From: Bacteroides salyersiae WAL 10018 = DSM 18765 = JCM 12988
GTDB lineage: Bacteria; Bacteroidota; Bacteroidia; Bacteroidales; Bacteroidaceae
Reading direction: 5' to 3'
Length of the DNA stretch: 64,000 bases
NCBI RefSeq assembly: GCF_000381365.1
Contig: NZ_KB905467.1
Coordinates: 1,418,644 to 1,482,643 of the forward strand
How positions within the stretch are numbered: position 1 is the first letter of the stretch; each line of letters opens with the position of its first letter. Both the position numbers and the translations under genes were made by a program. Below are positions 16,438 through 25,029 of the stretch, piece after piece. The notes under the pieces were generated by a model. That model saw only the letters and a list, made by a program, of their open reading frames with translations, made no database searches and had not been told where the DNA came from.

Positions 16438-19400
16438 TCATTTGCATTTTACTCCGTCACGATTGATTTTACGAATCTCTTCCTCTATTTTGCCAAGGTG
16501 CGACGCGCTCGTGCCGGTGTTCTCCTCGATACGGGCAAGATGCCCCTCGGCGGTGTTCATCTTGTCGATGACGCTCTCCATCTTCTCATCGATGCTCGAC
16601 CAGTGTTGCAACCCGCTGGTGAACATGCCGTCCAGTTTTGTACCCTGGTCCTGTGTCATGGCTGAAAAACCGCCGGTTTTGGCGCTCTGGCTCGTACCGC
16701 CCGAGTTATCGTACCCGGTGGCCGCGGCAAGATTGTCACGAAGAGCGATGGCTTCCTCGACATACTTCATGTACTCGTCCTGGAGGGCCTTACGCTCGGC
16801 TTCTGTAAGGTCATTGTCTTCCATCGCCTTGCCGAATTTCTCCCACCAGCCTTTCAGCTTGTCGGAATACAGCTCACCGATCTTGTTTGACAGCATCGCA
16901 CGCATGAAATACTCGGATATGTCCTCCGCCGCGGCTGCGGCATCATACTTCATATCCATCAGGTTATCCACGAAACTGCTGTACATGCTGTCGAAGGAAA
17001 TACCGGTGAGACCTTCATACAGCTGGTCGGTAAGTTCCTCCAGCTTGCCCGCCTGGTCGATATAGTCATCCAGCTTCTCGGTCAGACGACCTCCATATCC
17101 GCCCTTGCCGGTATCCTGGATCTGCGTCCACATGTCCACGTTACTGCGCAACTTCTTCATCTCCTCCGGACTTAGGTTCCAGATGTCACCGTTCCAGCTA
17201 CGCCCGATCTGACCGCTCAAACGGTCAATCTGTTCCTGTGAGAAACCGCCCCAGTAATAATTCCAGCTGTGATGCGAACCGTGATAGCCGGCCTGCGACA
17301 TGGCCATGTCCAGATAGTTCGAGTTCGTCTCCTGCTGGAGCCTGTAGGCATCCCGGTAGGCGGCCACGGACTTTGTACCCTTGCTCGCCTTGATCTCCTC
17401 CGTCAGGTCCTCGATAGCCGTCTGCAAGGTCTCGTTGCGCTCGGTCAGCCGGTCGATGGTTTCCTGGACCTCTTTGGCATTGCTTGAAGTCGTCCAGGAG
17501 GAAAATCCGCCCCAGGTCAATGCGTCGAATATCTTGCCCACACCGGAAAGCAGCGATTTTCCGATAGTCACAAAAAGATCACCGGAAAGCACATCGTCAA
17601 GAATACCGCTCACGGCATTGAACACCGCGTCGAGCAGGCCACCGATGACCACACTCAAACCATCTTTGAAAAGGTCTATAATACTTACAATCCAGCCGAC
17701 AACAGGCACATCCTCAAGTGTTTCGGAAACCTTTCCGAAAGCCTCGCCCAGTTTGCCGTCCACTTCCTTGGCACCTTTGCCGAGTGTGATCAGGCCATTA
17801 TACGCCCCGCTGATACTGCCGGAGGCAATCTGCTGCAATCCGTCCCTCACATTCTCCATACTGGTCTTCAGACCGGAGGCAGTATTCGAGAGGGACTGCC
17901 GGGCACTGTCAGCCGTTTCCTGCAAGGCGTTTATATTCTCACTCGCGGCATCGGCATTAGCCTGCGCCGTTTCCAGGGCTTGCCGGGCGGACTCCTTCTC
18001 CTGTTCGGTTCCGGACTGTTGCGCCTCAATGTATGATTTCTGGGCGGCAATGAGTGCCGTATAGGTGTCCGCATACACCGCCTGTGCCTCCTTCAGGTCT
18101 GAAAGGGCTTTCTGGTAGGCAGTAACCTCGGCACCCAGTTTCTTGAAACTGACCTTGCCGGAACCGCCCAAAGCCCTCTCCATCTGCTGGACGGCAGAGA
18201 CAAGCGCGTCCTGGCTGGCATGGTCGGCATTTCGGAACTCGTCAGTGAGCATGTATTTTCTGGCATCCGCCAATACAGGCTTTATCATATCGGAAAACAT
18301 CCCGCCGAATTCACCGAAGACAGTACCCCAGTCAATACGGGCTTTCAGTTCCTGCACTTCGATGCCGGCAAGTTTGCTGTCACGTTCAACACCGAGAGAG
18401 AGCTTCTCGCTGCCGGACGTCGTCTTTTGTATCTTTTCCGCATATTCGGTCGCGATGGCGAGTTTCTGCTGCTGGAAGGTGCCGTAGGCCTGCAAATATT
18501 CCTGCATCACTCCGAACTCTTCCCGATAAGCTTCCGCTATTTTCTTCTGTCGGCCGGACTCGTTCAGCTCACGGGCCTTGTCTATTTCGGACTGCTGATC
18601 TTCCGACAGCGAACCGGACTGCCCCGCTTTCGCGTTGTCACGTTTCCAACCGGCTTCCTGCCTGGCTATTTCATCCTTGCGTGCCTGGTATTCATTGTCT
18701 ATCTGGCGCAGCTTCTTCTCCAGCCCCTCGGTCATCATCTCAATCTCCGCCTCGTCATTCTTCCTTTGCAGCCCGGCGAGTTCCTGGCCCAGCTTTTCAG
18801 AAACCTGTTTGCGGCGTTGGGCTTCTTTCTCCGCCTTGTCCGCCTTCTTCCGTTCGGCCTCGGAATCCTTATCCTCACCGGGCTTGACCTTGTCGTACTC
18901 CTTTTTGGCGGTATCGACGGCATCCTTCAGTTCTTTCGCCTTCTTCTCAAACTCCTCACGGGAAAGGCTGTTGGACGTTTCCTGAAGAAAGGCGTTATAA
19001 GCCTTGAGCGCATCCTGGTATTTCTCTTTTGCCGCAGCCACCCAGTCAGTGCTTGAATCCGTGGGCAGGTTACGCCGGTTTTGTTCCGAAACCAGTTTGT
19101 TCAGCTGATACTTCAGTTCGTCACGGGAATAAGTTCCGGTAAGATTTTCGTCACCCTGCGTAATCTTTCCGTATTCCTTCTCCTGGACAGACATCCGGGC
19201 AAGCAGGGTTCTACGCTGCTTTATCTGCTGTGCAAGGGTCTCGTTACTCACACCGGTCAGGTTTTCGAAATAGGCATTTACCTCGTCCTTGCGGATTTGT
19301 CCGTTCAGGCTCTTGCGTTTTCCGTACAGATTCTGAAGCTCTGCCTCCTCATCCCTTGAACGTGCGGATTTCCGGACATATCGGGCTCTTTGCCGCCCGT

Positions 19401-20829
19401 AGCTGTCCTGGTAATATTCGGTTGCCAACCGGGTCTTGCCTTCAAGTTCTTTTATCCTGTCATCCACACGTTTCAATTCATTGGCGGGATTGGATATGGA
19501 CTCACCGGCTTCCAATCGGGCTATCTCTTCCTTGATTTTCTTGATATTCTTCAGTTTCTCATACTCGGTGTCGTATTTGGAGAATATATCCGGATATTTC
19601 TGTTCCAGCTTGTTTAGCGCCTCACGCCGGGCATCCGTGGACACGGCTTCATCCCCGGCAATGGAACACAGTTCCTCTATTTTGCGCCTGTGCTCTTCCT
19701 CGGCCTCTATGGTTTTCTGCTTCTGCTGCTGATACCTTTCCTCGGATTCCTGCAAACGTTCGGTTTCCGTCTTCATGGAGATCAGTGCCACGGCAACACC
19801 GGCAAGCAGGGTCGCAACCAGCACATAGGGATTGGAAAGCATGGTCCGGTTGAGCATTTTCTGCGCTTTCTCAACCAGCAGGAGCCAGTTGTAATGCAAC
19901 GCCTCCGCAGCCACCGCCCAGCCTTTCACGGCCGTGACTGTCATGACGGCGGTCCGGTACACACCATACGTACCGACAAGCCCGAGCAGGATACGGCCGA
20001 AACGTTCGTAATGCTCCACCATGTAGGAAACACCGGAAAGCGTGGTGTTGATGACACCTTCCGACTGTTGCCCGATTTCATTGAACATCATTGAAACGGC
20101 ATCCTCTATATTGGAGATCTGTCCGGTTATCGTTTTGGATTGTGCCTCCATCAGACCACTGAATTTTCCGCCCTCGTCCGTCAGGCTCTCTATGACCTTC
20201 TGCACTTCGGGAAAACCGACCTTGCCTTCCTCCACAAGCTCCTTCACCTTGCTTTCAGCCACGCCGAACTGCTTGGCCAGTTCGGCGATCATAGGGATGC
20301 CCCGGCCGGTGAACTGGTTCAGGTCCTGTGTATAAAGCCGTCCCTGGGACATGGTGGTGCCGTAAAGATAGACCAGATCGTTCAAATGGATGGAAAGTCC
20401 GGCAGCGATGTCACCCAAGCGGATCAGCGTCTCGTTCACTTTCTCCGCTCCAAACCCGTAGGCAAGAAGCTGCTTGGCACCCTGCGCGACATCCTCCAGG
20501 CCGAAAGGAGTGGTCGCGGCCGTATGTACCAACTGCTGCATCAGGGTGTCGGCCTTCTCCGCACTGCCGAGCATGGTCTGAAACGACACCTCCAGCTGCT
20601 GGAACTCGCCGCGTACCTTGGTGATGTTCGACACCAGCTCCTTGATAGTAAAGGCGGCCGCCAGCTTGCCGACGGTGTTGTTCAACAGGGAACCGCTCCT
20701 GTCAAGTTCCCGGATCTGTCTGTTGGCGGACGATGCCTGCTGGGACATCCGCTCGATCTTGCCCACGGCCTTGTCAAGACGGGCGCTCAAATGGTCCACC
20801 ATAAGGAATTCTATTTGTACCGGTTTCAT
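16438..20829 (-). CDS. tape measure protein
   Basis: The 1463-residue protein has the tape-measure N-terminal domain (about residues 60-250: LVHTAATTPFGLEDVAQGAK, GRGIPMIAELAKQFGV), a hydrophobic segment near 280-350, and long coiled coils rich in Glu, Lys and Gln (about 360-950). It sets tail length and may help DNA pass the envelope. The length predicts a tail of roughly 200 nm by the usual 0.15 nm per residue rule. It starts 1 bp from the chaperone reading frame and ends next to the Dit-like gene. Confidence 0.92.
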   Translation of the reverse strand: MKPVQIEFLMVDHLSARLDKAVGKIERMSQQASSANRQIRELDRSGSLLNNTVGKLAAAFTIKELVSNITKVRGEFQQLEVSFQTMLGSAEKADTLMQQLVHTAATTPFGLEDVAQGAKQLLAYGFGAEKVNETLIRLGDIAAGLSIHLNDLVYLYGTTMSQGRLYTQDLNQFTGRGIPMIAELAKQFGVAESKVKELVEEGKVGFPEVQKVIESLTDEGGKFSGLMEAQSKTITGQISNIEDAVSMMFNEIGQQSEGVINTTLSGVSYMVEHYERFGRILLGLVGTYGVYRTAVMTVTAVKGWAVAAEALHYNWLLLVEKAQKMLNRTMLSNPYVLVATLLAGVAVALISMKTETERLQESEERYQQQKQKTIEAEEEHRRKIEELCSIAGDEAVSTDARREALNKLEQKYPDIFSKYDTEYEKLKNIKKIKEEIARLEAGESISNPANELKRVDDRIKELEGKTRLATEYYQDSYGRQRARYVRKSARSRDEEAELQNLYGKRKSLNGQIRKDEVNAYFENLTGVSNETLAQQIKQRRTLLARMSVQEKEYGKITQGDENLTGTYSRDELKYQLNKLVSEQNRRNLPTDSSTDWVAAAKEKYQDALKAYNAFLQETSNSLSREEFEKKAKELKDAVDTAKKEYDKVKPGEDKDSEAERKKADKAEKEAQRRKQVSEKLGQELAGLQRKNDEAEIEMMTEGLEKKLRQIDNEYQARKDEIARQEAGWKRDNAKAGQSGSLSEDQQSEIDKARELNESGRQKKIAEAYREEFGVMQEYLQAYGTFQQQKLAIATEYAEKIQKTTSGSEKLSLGVERDSKLAGIEVQELKARIDWGTVFGEFGGMFSDMIKPVLADARKYMLTDEFRNADHASQDALVSAVQQMERALGGSGKVSFKKLGAEVTAYQKALSDLKEAQAVYADTYTALIAAQKSYIEAQQSGTEQEKESARQALETAQANADAASENINALQETADSARQSLSNTASGLKTSMENVRDGLQQIASGSISGAYNGLITLGKGAKEVDGKLGEAFGKVSETLEDVPVVGWIVSIIDLFKDGLSVVIGGLLDAVFNAVSGILDDVLSGDLFVTIGKSLLSGVGKIFDALTWGGFSSWTTSSNAKEVQETIDRLTERNETLQTAIEDLTEEIKASKGTKSVAAYRDAYRLQQETNSNYLDMAMSQAGYHGSHHSWNYYWGGFSQEQIDRLSGQIGRSWNGDIWNLSPEEMKKLRSNVDMWTQIQDTGKGGYGGRLTEKLDDYIDQAGKLEELTDQLYEGLTGISFDSMYSSFVDNLMDMKYDAAAAAEDISEYFMRAMLSNKIGELYSDKLKGWWEKFGKAMEDNDLTEAERKALQDEYMKYVEEAIALRDNLAAATGYDNSGGTSQSAKTGGFSAMTQDQGTKLDGMFTSGLQHWSSIDEKMESVIDKMNTAEGHLARIEENTGTSASHLGKIEEEIRKINRDGVKCK

Positions 20830-21560
20830 CTATTTTAGCTTGCTTTGAAAAAATCCTACTATTCCATCCGCTTCATCCTCGGCGCTCCGCTCATCCGCAG
20901 GACCGGAAGATCCGGACTTGTCACGGACATACCGGGGAGCGTCACTAAGCATCATGATCAGGGTCTGGTAATTCACCTTGTTCAGTATATAGTCCACGCT
21001 CCAGCCGGTGGCACTGGCAATCTGCCACACAAAACCGAAAGGGCTATGGGAGCCTTCATAACGGCTCTTTAACTCCCCTTCTTTCTTTGGCTCAGTCTCA
21101 AGCTCATCGGATTCGTCCGCTCGGCTGATCTGATAATAGGTATAAAAGGGTCGGTACCCATCAGGCTGACAAAACGCTTGATCGCACCCACCAGATAACG
21201 CTGTTCCATGAAGTTCCTTATGAGCCATGCCACCGGGCGCAAAAGCACGCGGCGGCTGAAAGGGCCACGACAAAGGGTATAGGCCACCATACGGCTCACC
21301 GCCTTGCCGTGAGAGGCCAGAAACTGCATTTCCTCCTCCTTGCTGAACCCCCACATCTCCTCACTGGTGATCCCCATCGACAAATATGTCCGGGCAAAAA
21401 GAATCTGACCGGACATATAAGGCCGCCTCATGGTCACGCGCAGCTCCAGCGGGGATTTCCTGAAAGGGATATGAAACGCTTTCAGCGGGACGCTCACACC
21501 GATATCCAGCAGCGCGTCCGCACCCTCACGCTGGATCTGCTTGATGACAGCTTCGTCCAT
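20830..21560 (-). CDS. frameshifted tail assembly chaperone fusion (gpGT type)
   Basis: The upstream frame (21560 to 21069) and a second frame ending at 20830 are related by a -1 shift. The second frame has no independent start: its upstream part is a shadow of the first gene, and the protein-like part begins around ADESDELETEPKKEG. The overlap near 21080-21105 reads CCAAAGAAAGAAGGGG on the coding strand, a purine-rich stretch suited to slipping. A fusion of this kind ahead of the tape measure gene is conserved in long-tailed phages, where it chaperones the tape measure protein. The exact slip site is not determined. Confidence 0.65.
21069..21560 (-). CDS. tail assembly chaperone, unshifted product (gpG type)
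   Basis: The 163-residue product is translated without shifting and ends RLSQRKKGS. It contains helical stretches such as MSGQILFARTYLSMGITSEE. Its position between the tail tube gene and the tape measure gene, together with the overlapping -1 frame, identifies it as the short chaperone form. It is not virion material in related phages. The stop codon follows the tail tube gene by about 490 bp with no gap. Confidence 0.7.
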   Translation of the reverse strand: MDEAVIKQIQREGADALLDIGVSVPLKAFHIPFRKSPLELRVTMRRPYMSGQILFARTYLSMGITSEEMWGFSKEEEMQFLASHGKAVSRMVAYTLCRGPFSRRVLLRPVAWLIRNFMEQRYLVGAIKRFVSLMGTDPFIPIIRSAERTNPMSLRLSQRKKGS

Positions 21561-21563
21561 ACG

Positions 21564-22139
21564 CTACTCCTCGGCCAGGTTAGTGGAAGCAGCAGCGGCA
21601 GATTCAGCAGGAGGCAGTTTATACTGTTTCCACTCTTCCGGGATAGAATCCGTATTGAATACGCCATGGGGCTGGGAGCCGTCTTCCGGCATGGCCACTT
21701 CCAGCGTGCATTCGATTTTCGCCGTTTCTGTCAGGGTCAGCTTGCCGCCGAGATTGGAAAGTAGCGTGCCATTGGGAATCAGGATGCTCTGCCCCGAAAC
21801 AAGGGCTATTTCCCACGGACCGGTCAGCAACACGGCTGCCGTCGGGGCCGTCCAACCAATCGGGGTTTTCTTTTCCGAGTCCTCTTCCTTGTAGTGCATG
21901 GTACCACCCAGCAAGCTATGCAGGTTTTCGTAGTTCAGCTGGATAACGTTGAACGTGGGGGCGATGCTGCCATTCGACTGGGGAATGATAAGCACCGGGG
22001 TTCCCGGCACCTGCTCCGCCTCGATTTTGGCGGATTCGGGTTTCTGCCCGCCCATGTCAAACGAATTCTTCTCTATGTAACCCACCACAAAGTCCTTGTA
22101 TTTCACGGCACCGACGCCGTACATGAAATTCTTATTCAT
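21564..22139 (-). CDS. major tail tube protein
   Basis: The 191-residue protein starts at MNKNFMYGVGAVKYKDFVVG and has a beta-sandwich-like pattern (PVLIIPQSNGSIAPTFNVIQ, LTLTETAKIECTLEVAMPED). Position between lysis genes and the tail chaperones fits the tube subunit. I prefer the ATG at 2213x (22139) over an upstream frame beginning MCCRHS because the latter lies inside the preceding gene and has no protein-like content. The gene overlaps the 3' end of the spanin gene by 4 bp (ATGA-like), which suggests coupling. Confidence 0.72.
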   Translation of the reverse strand: MNKNFMYGVGAVKYKDFVVGYIEKNSFDMGGQKPESAKIEAEQVPGTPVLIIPQSNGSIAPTFNVIQLNYENLHSLLGGTMHYKEEDSEKKTPIGWTAPTAAVLLTGPWEIALVSGQSILIPNGTLLSNLGGKLTLTETAKIECTLEVAMPEDGSQPHGVFNTDSIPEEWKQYKLPPAESAAAASTNLAEE

Positions 22140-22693
22140 TGTTTCTTGATTTTGAAAGTTAATACTATGCCGGCAACACATCCGGTTATAAAAGCGGCCA
22201 GCGCTATTTTAACGGGACTAAAGCGACGTTCAAATTCCGTTTCAACTGTGAATGAGTCCTCATGTGTCTCATTACGGATACGGGTCAGTTCCTCCTCATA
22301 ACACAGTACCAGCCGCTGGAGGCTGTCGCAGGATGCCTCCGCTATGATATTGCCGGCCGCATCGCTCTTCACCGTCAGGCCCGCCTGCCCGTTCCTGGAA
22401 TGGTAGGACGAACCGGAGGGAAGTTTACGGAGGCTGTCCGGAGGGATCGTCAGGCTCACCGCCGATTTCGGAATCCCCGCCATCAACAACCCCCGCCTCA
22501 CGTTTGACACGTTGTCGGCGCTTGACGACAGGCTGCTGTTCCGGTTCACCTCCGTCCTGCTCTTTCGAGTACTCGCGCATCCCGTAAAGAACAGGACAAT
22601 CATCATGATGCCTGCAACTGTTGGCAGTATCAATGGCTTTCCGGAGGCGTGCCATTTCACGCCGGGTCGCCTGCAAAGCTTTCCTGTTTTCAT
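22136..22693 (-). CDS. lipoprotein with C-terminal membrane anchor: candidate unimolecular spanin
   Basis: The 185-residue protein has a basic N-terminus, a hydrophobic run and a lipobox at FFTGC (Cys 39), a beta-rich periplasmic middle and a single C-terminal transmembrane segment (VKIALAAFITGCVAGIVLTF, 164-183). An outer-membrane lipoprotein that also ends in an inner-membrane helix is the plan of the u-spanins such as T1 gp11, which fuse the two membranes at lysis. It overlaps the 3' half of the Rz-like gene in another frame, the arrangement usual for Rz/Rz1. Holin and endolysin genes lie upstream. Confidence 0.6.
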   Translation of the reverse strand: MKTGKLCRRPGVKWHASGKPLILPTVAGIMMIVLFFTGCASTRKSRTEVNRNSSLSSSADNVSNVRRGLLMAGIPKSAVSLTIPPDSLRKLPSGSSYHSRNGQAGLTVKSDAAGNIIAEASCDSLQRLVLCYEEELTRIRNETHEDSFTVETEFERRFSPVKIALAAFITGCVAGIVLTFKIKKQ

Positions 22694-22910
22694 TCAGTTC
22701 CTCTTTTAAGGGTTCTACAATATTCTCGATCAGGATACGGGTGGCATGTTCGGTATTGTCAATCCGTACCGTCTCGGCTTCGGCGGTAGCCTTCTCCGCT
22801 TTCGCCCTCGCTTCCCTGACCGTTGATTTCAGGGTGATGATGGCTATTATCGTGGCTACCAGACCACCGCCCAGCACCAGATTCATGACAGCACTGAAGT
22901 CCATACGCAC
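22425..22910 (-). CDS. Rz-like inner-membrane coiled-coil protein
   Basis: The 161-residue protein has one N-terminal membrane helix (VMNLVLGGGLVATIIAIITL) followed by a coiled coil (about residues 28-95, rich in Ala, Glu and Arg) and a polar tail. This is the plan of i-spanins of the Rz type. The 3' half overlaps the lipoprotein gene in a different frame. Whether it acts with that lipoprotein as a two-part spanin, or the lipoprotein works alone and this protein has another task, cannot be told from sequence. Confidence 0.6.
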   Translation of the reverse strand: MRMDFSAVMNLVLGGGLVATIIAIITLKSTVREARAKAEKATAEAETVRIDNTEHATRILIENIVEPLKEELNENRKALQATRREMARLRKAIDTANSCRHHDDCPVLYGMREYSKEQDGGEPEQQPVVKRRQRVKREAGVVDGGDSEIGGEPDDPSGQPP

Positions 22911-22931
22911 ACTGGTCTTTCAGGTCAAAGC

Positions 22932-23318
22932 CTATTTACCGGCATCCTTACCCGCAAACAGTCCGATGAGCCACTGGACAAATCCCGTATCGGCAACACC
23001 ATTGGACACAAGGGACGCACCGAACCCGTAACACAACGCGATATACCACGTGGCATCAGCGACAAAGCCCGCATCCAGCCACCATAAAAGCATGGCGGCC
23101 ACAATGCCCACACACCAGCTGACAATCTGTGTCGCCAAGCCCTGCATTTTTGGAAACAGAGCCTTGATCCCTTCCGTGAGCAACACCACGCCACCGACAA
23201 AACCGGCAAAGGTGGTGATCATCGCGCTATAATCGACTTCCGGTACTGTACCGGTCTGGGCAAAAGTTGCTGACACGAATCCGAGTATCAGCACAAAGAA
23301 TAAAAGAAATCTTTTCAT
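22932..23318 (-). CDS. holin
   Basis: The 128-residue protein has a cleavable-looking signal (MKRFLLFFVLILGFVSATFA) and further hydrophobic helices (MITTFAGFVGGVVLLTEGI, IVSWCVGIVAAMLLWWLDAG, ATWYIALCYGFGASLV). The layout and the position directly after the endolysin gene fit a phage holin that permits endolysin release. A signal peptide on a holin-like protein is common in phages of Bacteroidetes, so some activity may depend on export. The spacing to the endolysin gene is 12 bp. Confidence 0.78.
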   Translation of the reverse strand: MKRFLLFFVLILGFVSATFAQTGTVPEVDYSAMITTFAGFVGGVVLLTEGIKALFPKMQGLATQIVSWCVGIVAAMLLWWLDAGFVADATWYIALCYGFGASLVSNGVADTGFVQWLIGLFAGKDAGK

Positions 23319-23330
23319 GTTGTTGTTGAT

Positions 23331-23795
23331 TTATTGAGTTATACCTATTTGTTTAAGCCATCTCTGTACATCAAAACTGGGGCAGGCTTTGGCCGCCAGT
23401 TCATTGTGACCGACGATTCTCACATCGGGAAAACGACGATGGAAATCCTTCACGTACTTCTCAAGCGCCTTTTTCTGCCAGGAGGTACGGGTGTCCGCAG
23501 GCGTTTTACCATCCTTTGCACACCCGCCGGCATAGACGATATGGCGGCTCACGGAATTGTAACCGGCCACGCCGTTGGTCACTTCCCACGGGTCCACATT
23601 CGCGTCCTCGTTATTGTTCACCAGGCGTTCCACTCCGCCGTTCAGATGGAACAGGTCGGTATATCCGACCTGCTTCCAGCCGCGGCCGCCCTTTGAGACG
23701 GGGTTCGTATGCCAGGCGCGAATCTCCGCACCGCTTACCTCACGCCCTTCAGGAGTGGCCGTGCAATGGATGACAAGATACTTCAGCTTTCCCAT
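23331..23795 (-). CDS. endolysin: N-acetylmuramoyl-L-alanine amidase (Amidase_2 fold)
   Basis: The 154-residue enzyme shows the amidase_2 zinc ligands: His in LVIHCTATP, His in SVSRHIVYAGG region and the VGHNELAAKACPSFDV motif at the C-terminus (His and Cys ligands, KACPSFD). It should cut the amide bond between MurNAc and L-Ala. No signal peptide or binding domain is present, so export through the holin is expected. The ATG at 23795 overlaps the TGA of the capsid gene (TGATG), so a start two codons upstream (GTG) is not needed. Confidence 0.9.
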   Translation of the reverse strand: MGKLKYLVIHCTATPEGREVSGAEIRAWHTNPVSKGGRGWKQVGYTDLFHLNGGVERLVNNNEDANVDPWEVTNGVAGYNSVSRHIVYAGGCAKDGKTPADTRTSWQKKALEKYVKDFHRRFPDVRIVGHNELAAKACPSFDVQRWLKQIGITQ

Positions 23796-25018
23796 CACTC
23801 ACCGCCTTCCTCTTCATCAACGGCCGCCTGGGACAGTGCTATCTCCACCTTCTTCTCCGGATCGGCGTCCAGGCCCAGTACAAGTGTGCCGGATACCGCC
23901 TTGCCGCTACTGTTCACACCGGCGGTGACCGTCAGAGAGCCATCGGTACCGACTGCCGTGAAACCGGCAGGAATGGAAACCACGCTGTAATCACCGGAGG
24001 CAGTGACCTTCACCTCCTTGCTCTCACCGGCGGCCTTGAAAGAAAGAGCGGCCGGATCGGCAGAAATGCTGCGTTCCACTACCTTGAACACCGGAGTCTC
24101 ACGGGTGTCAAGCACCACGAACTCCTCGCCGAAGGCGATTTCCGTGTCGGCCTTCATAAGCAGCTTGAAGAAGTACAGCTCGCTGGAGTTCATCCACTTG
24201 TCAATCTGGATCACCTCCTCATCGTCCTGGAGGTTCACACCGGCAAAAAGGTTGCCGTCAGCGCTCATCGAGCAGAGCGTGGCTACGATAAGGCCATCAG
24301 GCCAGGAATTCAGCGTCTCGATGGTGATACCCTTGTAACGCTTCTTGTTGATGTCCGTCTCGCTCGTGTTCTTGTACTCGCGTTCGGTCAGCTCGTCATC
24401 GTACTTGTCGAAGTCGTCAATACTCATCAGGATACGCAGGTTCGGATTCTCACGCAGGGCTTTTGGAATAGCCTTGCGGACAGCCTTCAACTTGCCGATC
24501 ATGGAAGTATCGGAAGGAGCCGGAACCACGATCACATCCGGATCTTTAGCCGCCTGGGTCAGGATACCGTTGAAAAGGTGGTCGTCGTCCGAACCGAACT
24601 CGCCGTTCAGGTAATGCCAGCCCAGCTCGAACTTCACACTCTTGCTAAGTTCATCCAGAAGCGTGTTCTGCGCTTCGGGGGGAAGTTCGGCAAACACGAG
24701 GTTGCCCTTCGGCTGCCACTTGCGCCAAACATGCTCGAAGGCACGGGGATTGAAAGTCGTGAACGCCATGAAGTCCTCCGGATCCAGTGATTTCTCCGAG
24801 TAATTGAAATTGCCTTTCGAGTCTTCCAAAGTCGGGTTCTCCTTACGCTTCTGGAGCATCTTGCCCGTCTTGATACGCGGCAGGCTGATTTTTTTCTCCA
24901 CACCGGGGATCACCATGATCAGACCTTTTTCTACAAGGTCATTCCCGGTGGTGGCCAGGACCAGTATTTTCTCCAGTACCTCGCCGTTGTAATTCGTGTT
25001 TCTTACTACTATTGCCAT
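23795..25018 (-). CDS. major capsid protein with C-terminal Ig-like (BACON-like) domain
   Basis: The first 315 residues have the order expected of a HK97-type capsid subunit in Mu-like phages of Bacteroidetes (WRKWQPKGNLVFAELPPEAQ, AFGEEFVVLDTRETP near 305-320). From about residue 325 to 400 a separate beta domain follows (FKAAGESKEVKVTASGDYSV, AVSGTLVLGL, VEIALSQAA), resembling BACON/Ig-like carbohydrate- or mucin-binding modules. Such a domain displayed on every capsid subunit would decorate the head surface. The gene follows the protease/scaffold gene by 11 bp, which supports the capsid call. Confidence 0.78.
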   Translation of the reverse strand: MAIVVRNTNYNGEVLEKILVLATTGNDLVEKGLIMVIPGVEKKISLPRIKTGKMLQKRKENPTLEDSKGNFNYSEKSLDPEDFMAFTTFNPRAFEHVWRKWQPKGNLVFAELPPEAQNTLLDELSKSVKFELGWHYLNGEFGSDDDHLFNGILTQAAKDPDVIVVPAPSDTSMIGKLKAVRKAIPKALRENPNLRILMSIDDFDKYDDELTEREYKNTSETDINKKRYKGITIETLNSWPDGLIVATLCSMSADGNLFAGVNLQDDEEVIQIDKWMNSSELYFFKLLMKADTEIAFGEEFVVLDTRETPVFKVVERSISADPAALSFKAAGESKEVKVTASGDYSVVSIPAGFTAVGTDGSLTVTAGVNSSGKAVSGTLVLGLDADPEKKVEIALSQAAVDEEEGGE

Positions 25019-25029
25019 GGCAAATGTTT

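Noticed and set aside
21069..21354. Independent gene start for the second tail chaperone frame at 21354
   Set aside because: The part before about 21110 is a shadow of the first frame and not protein-like in composition.
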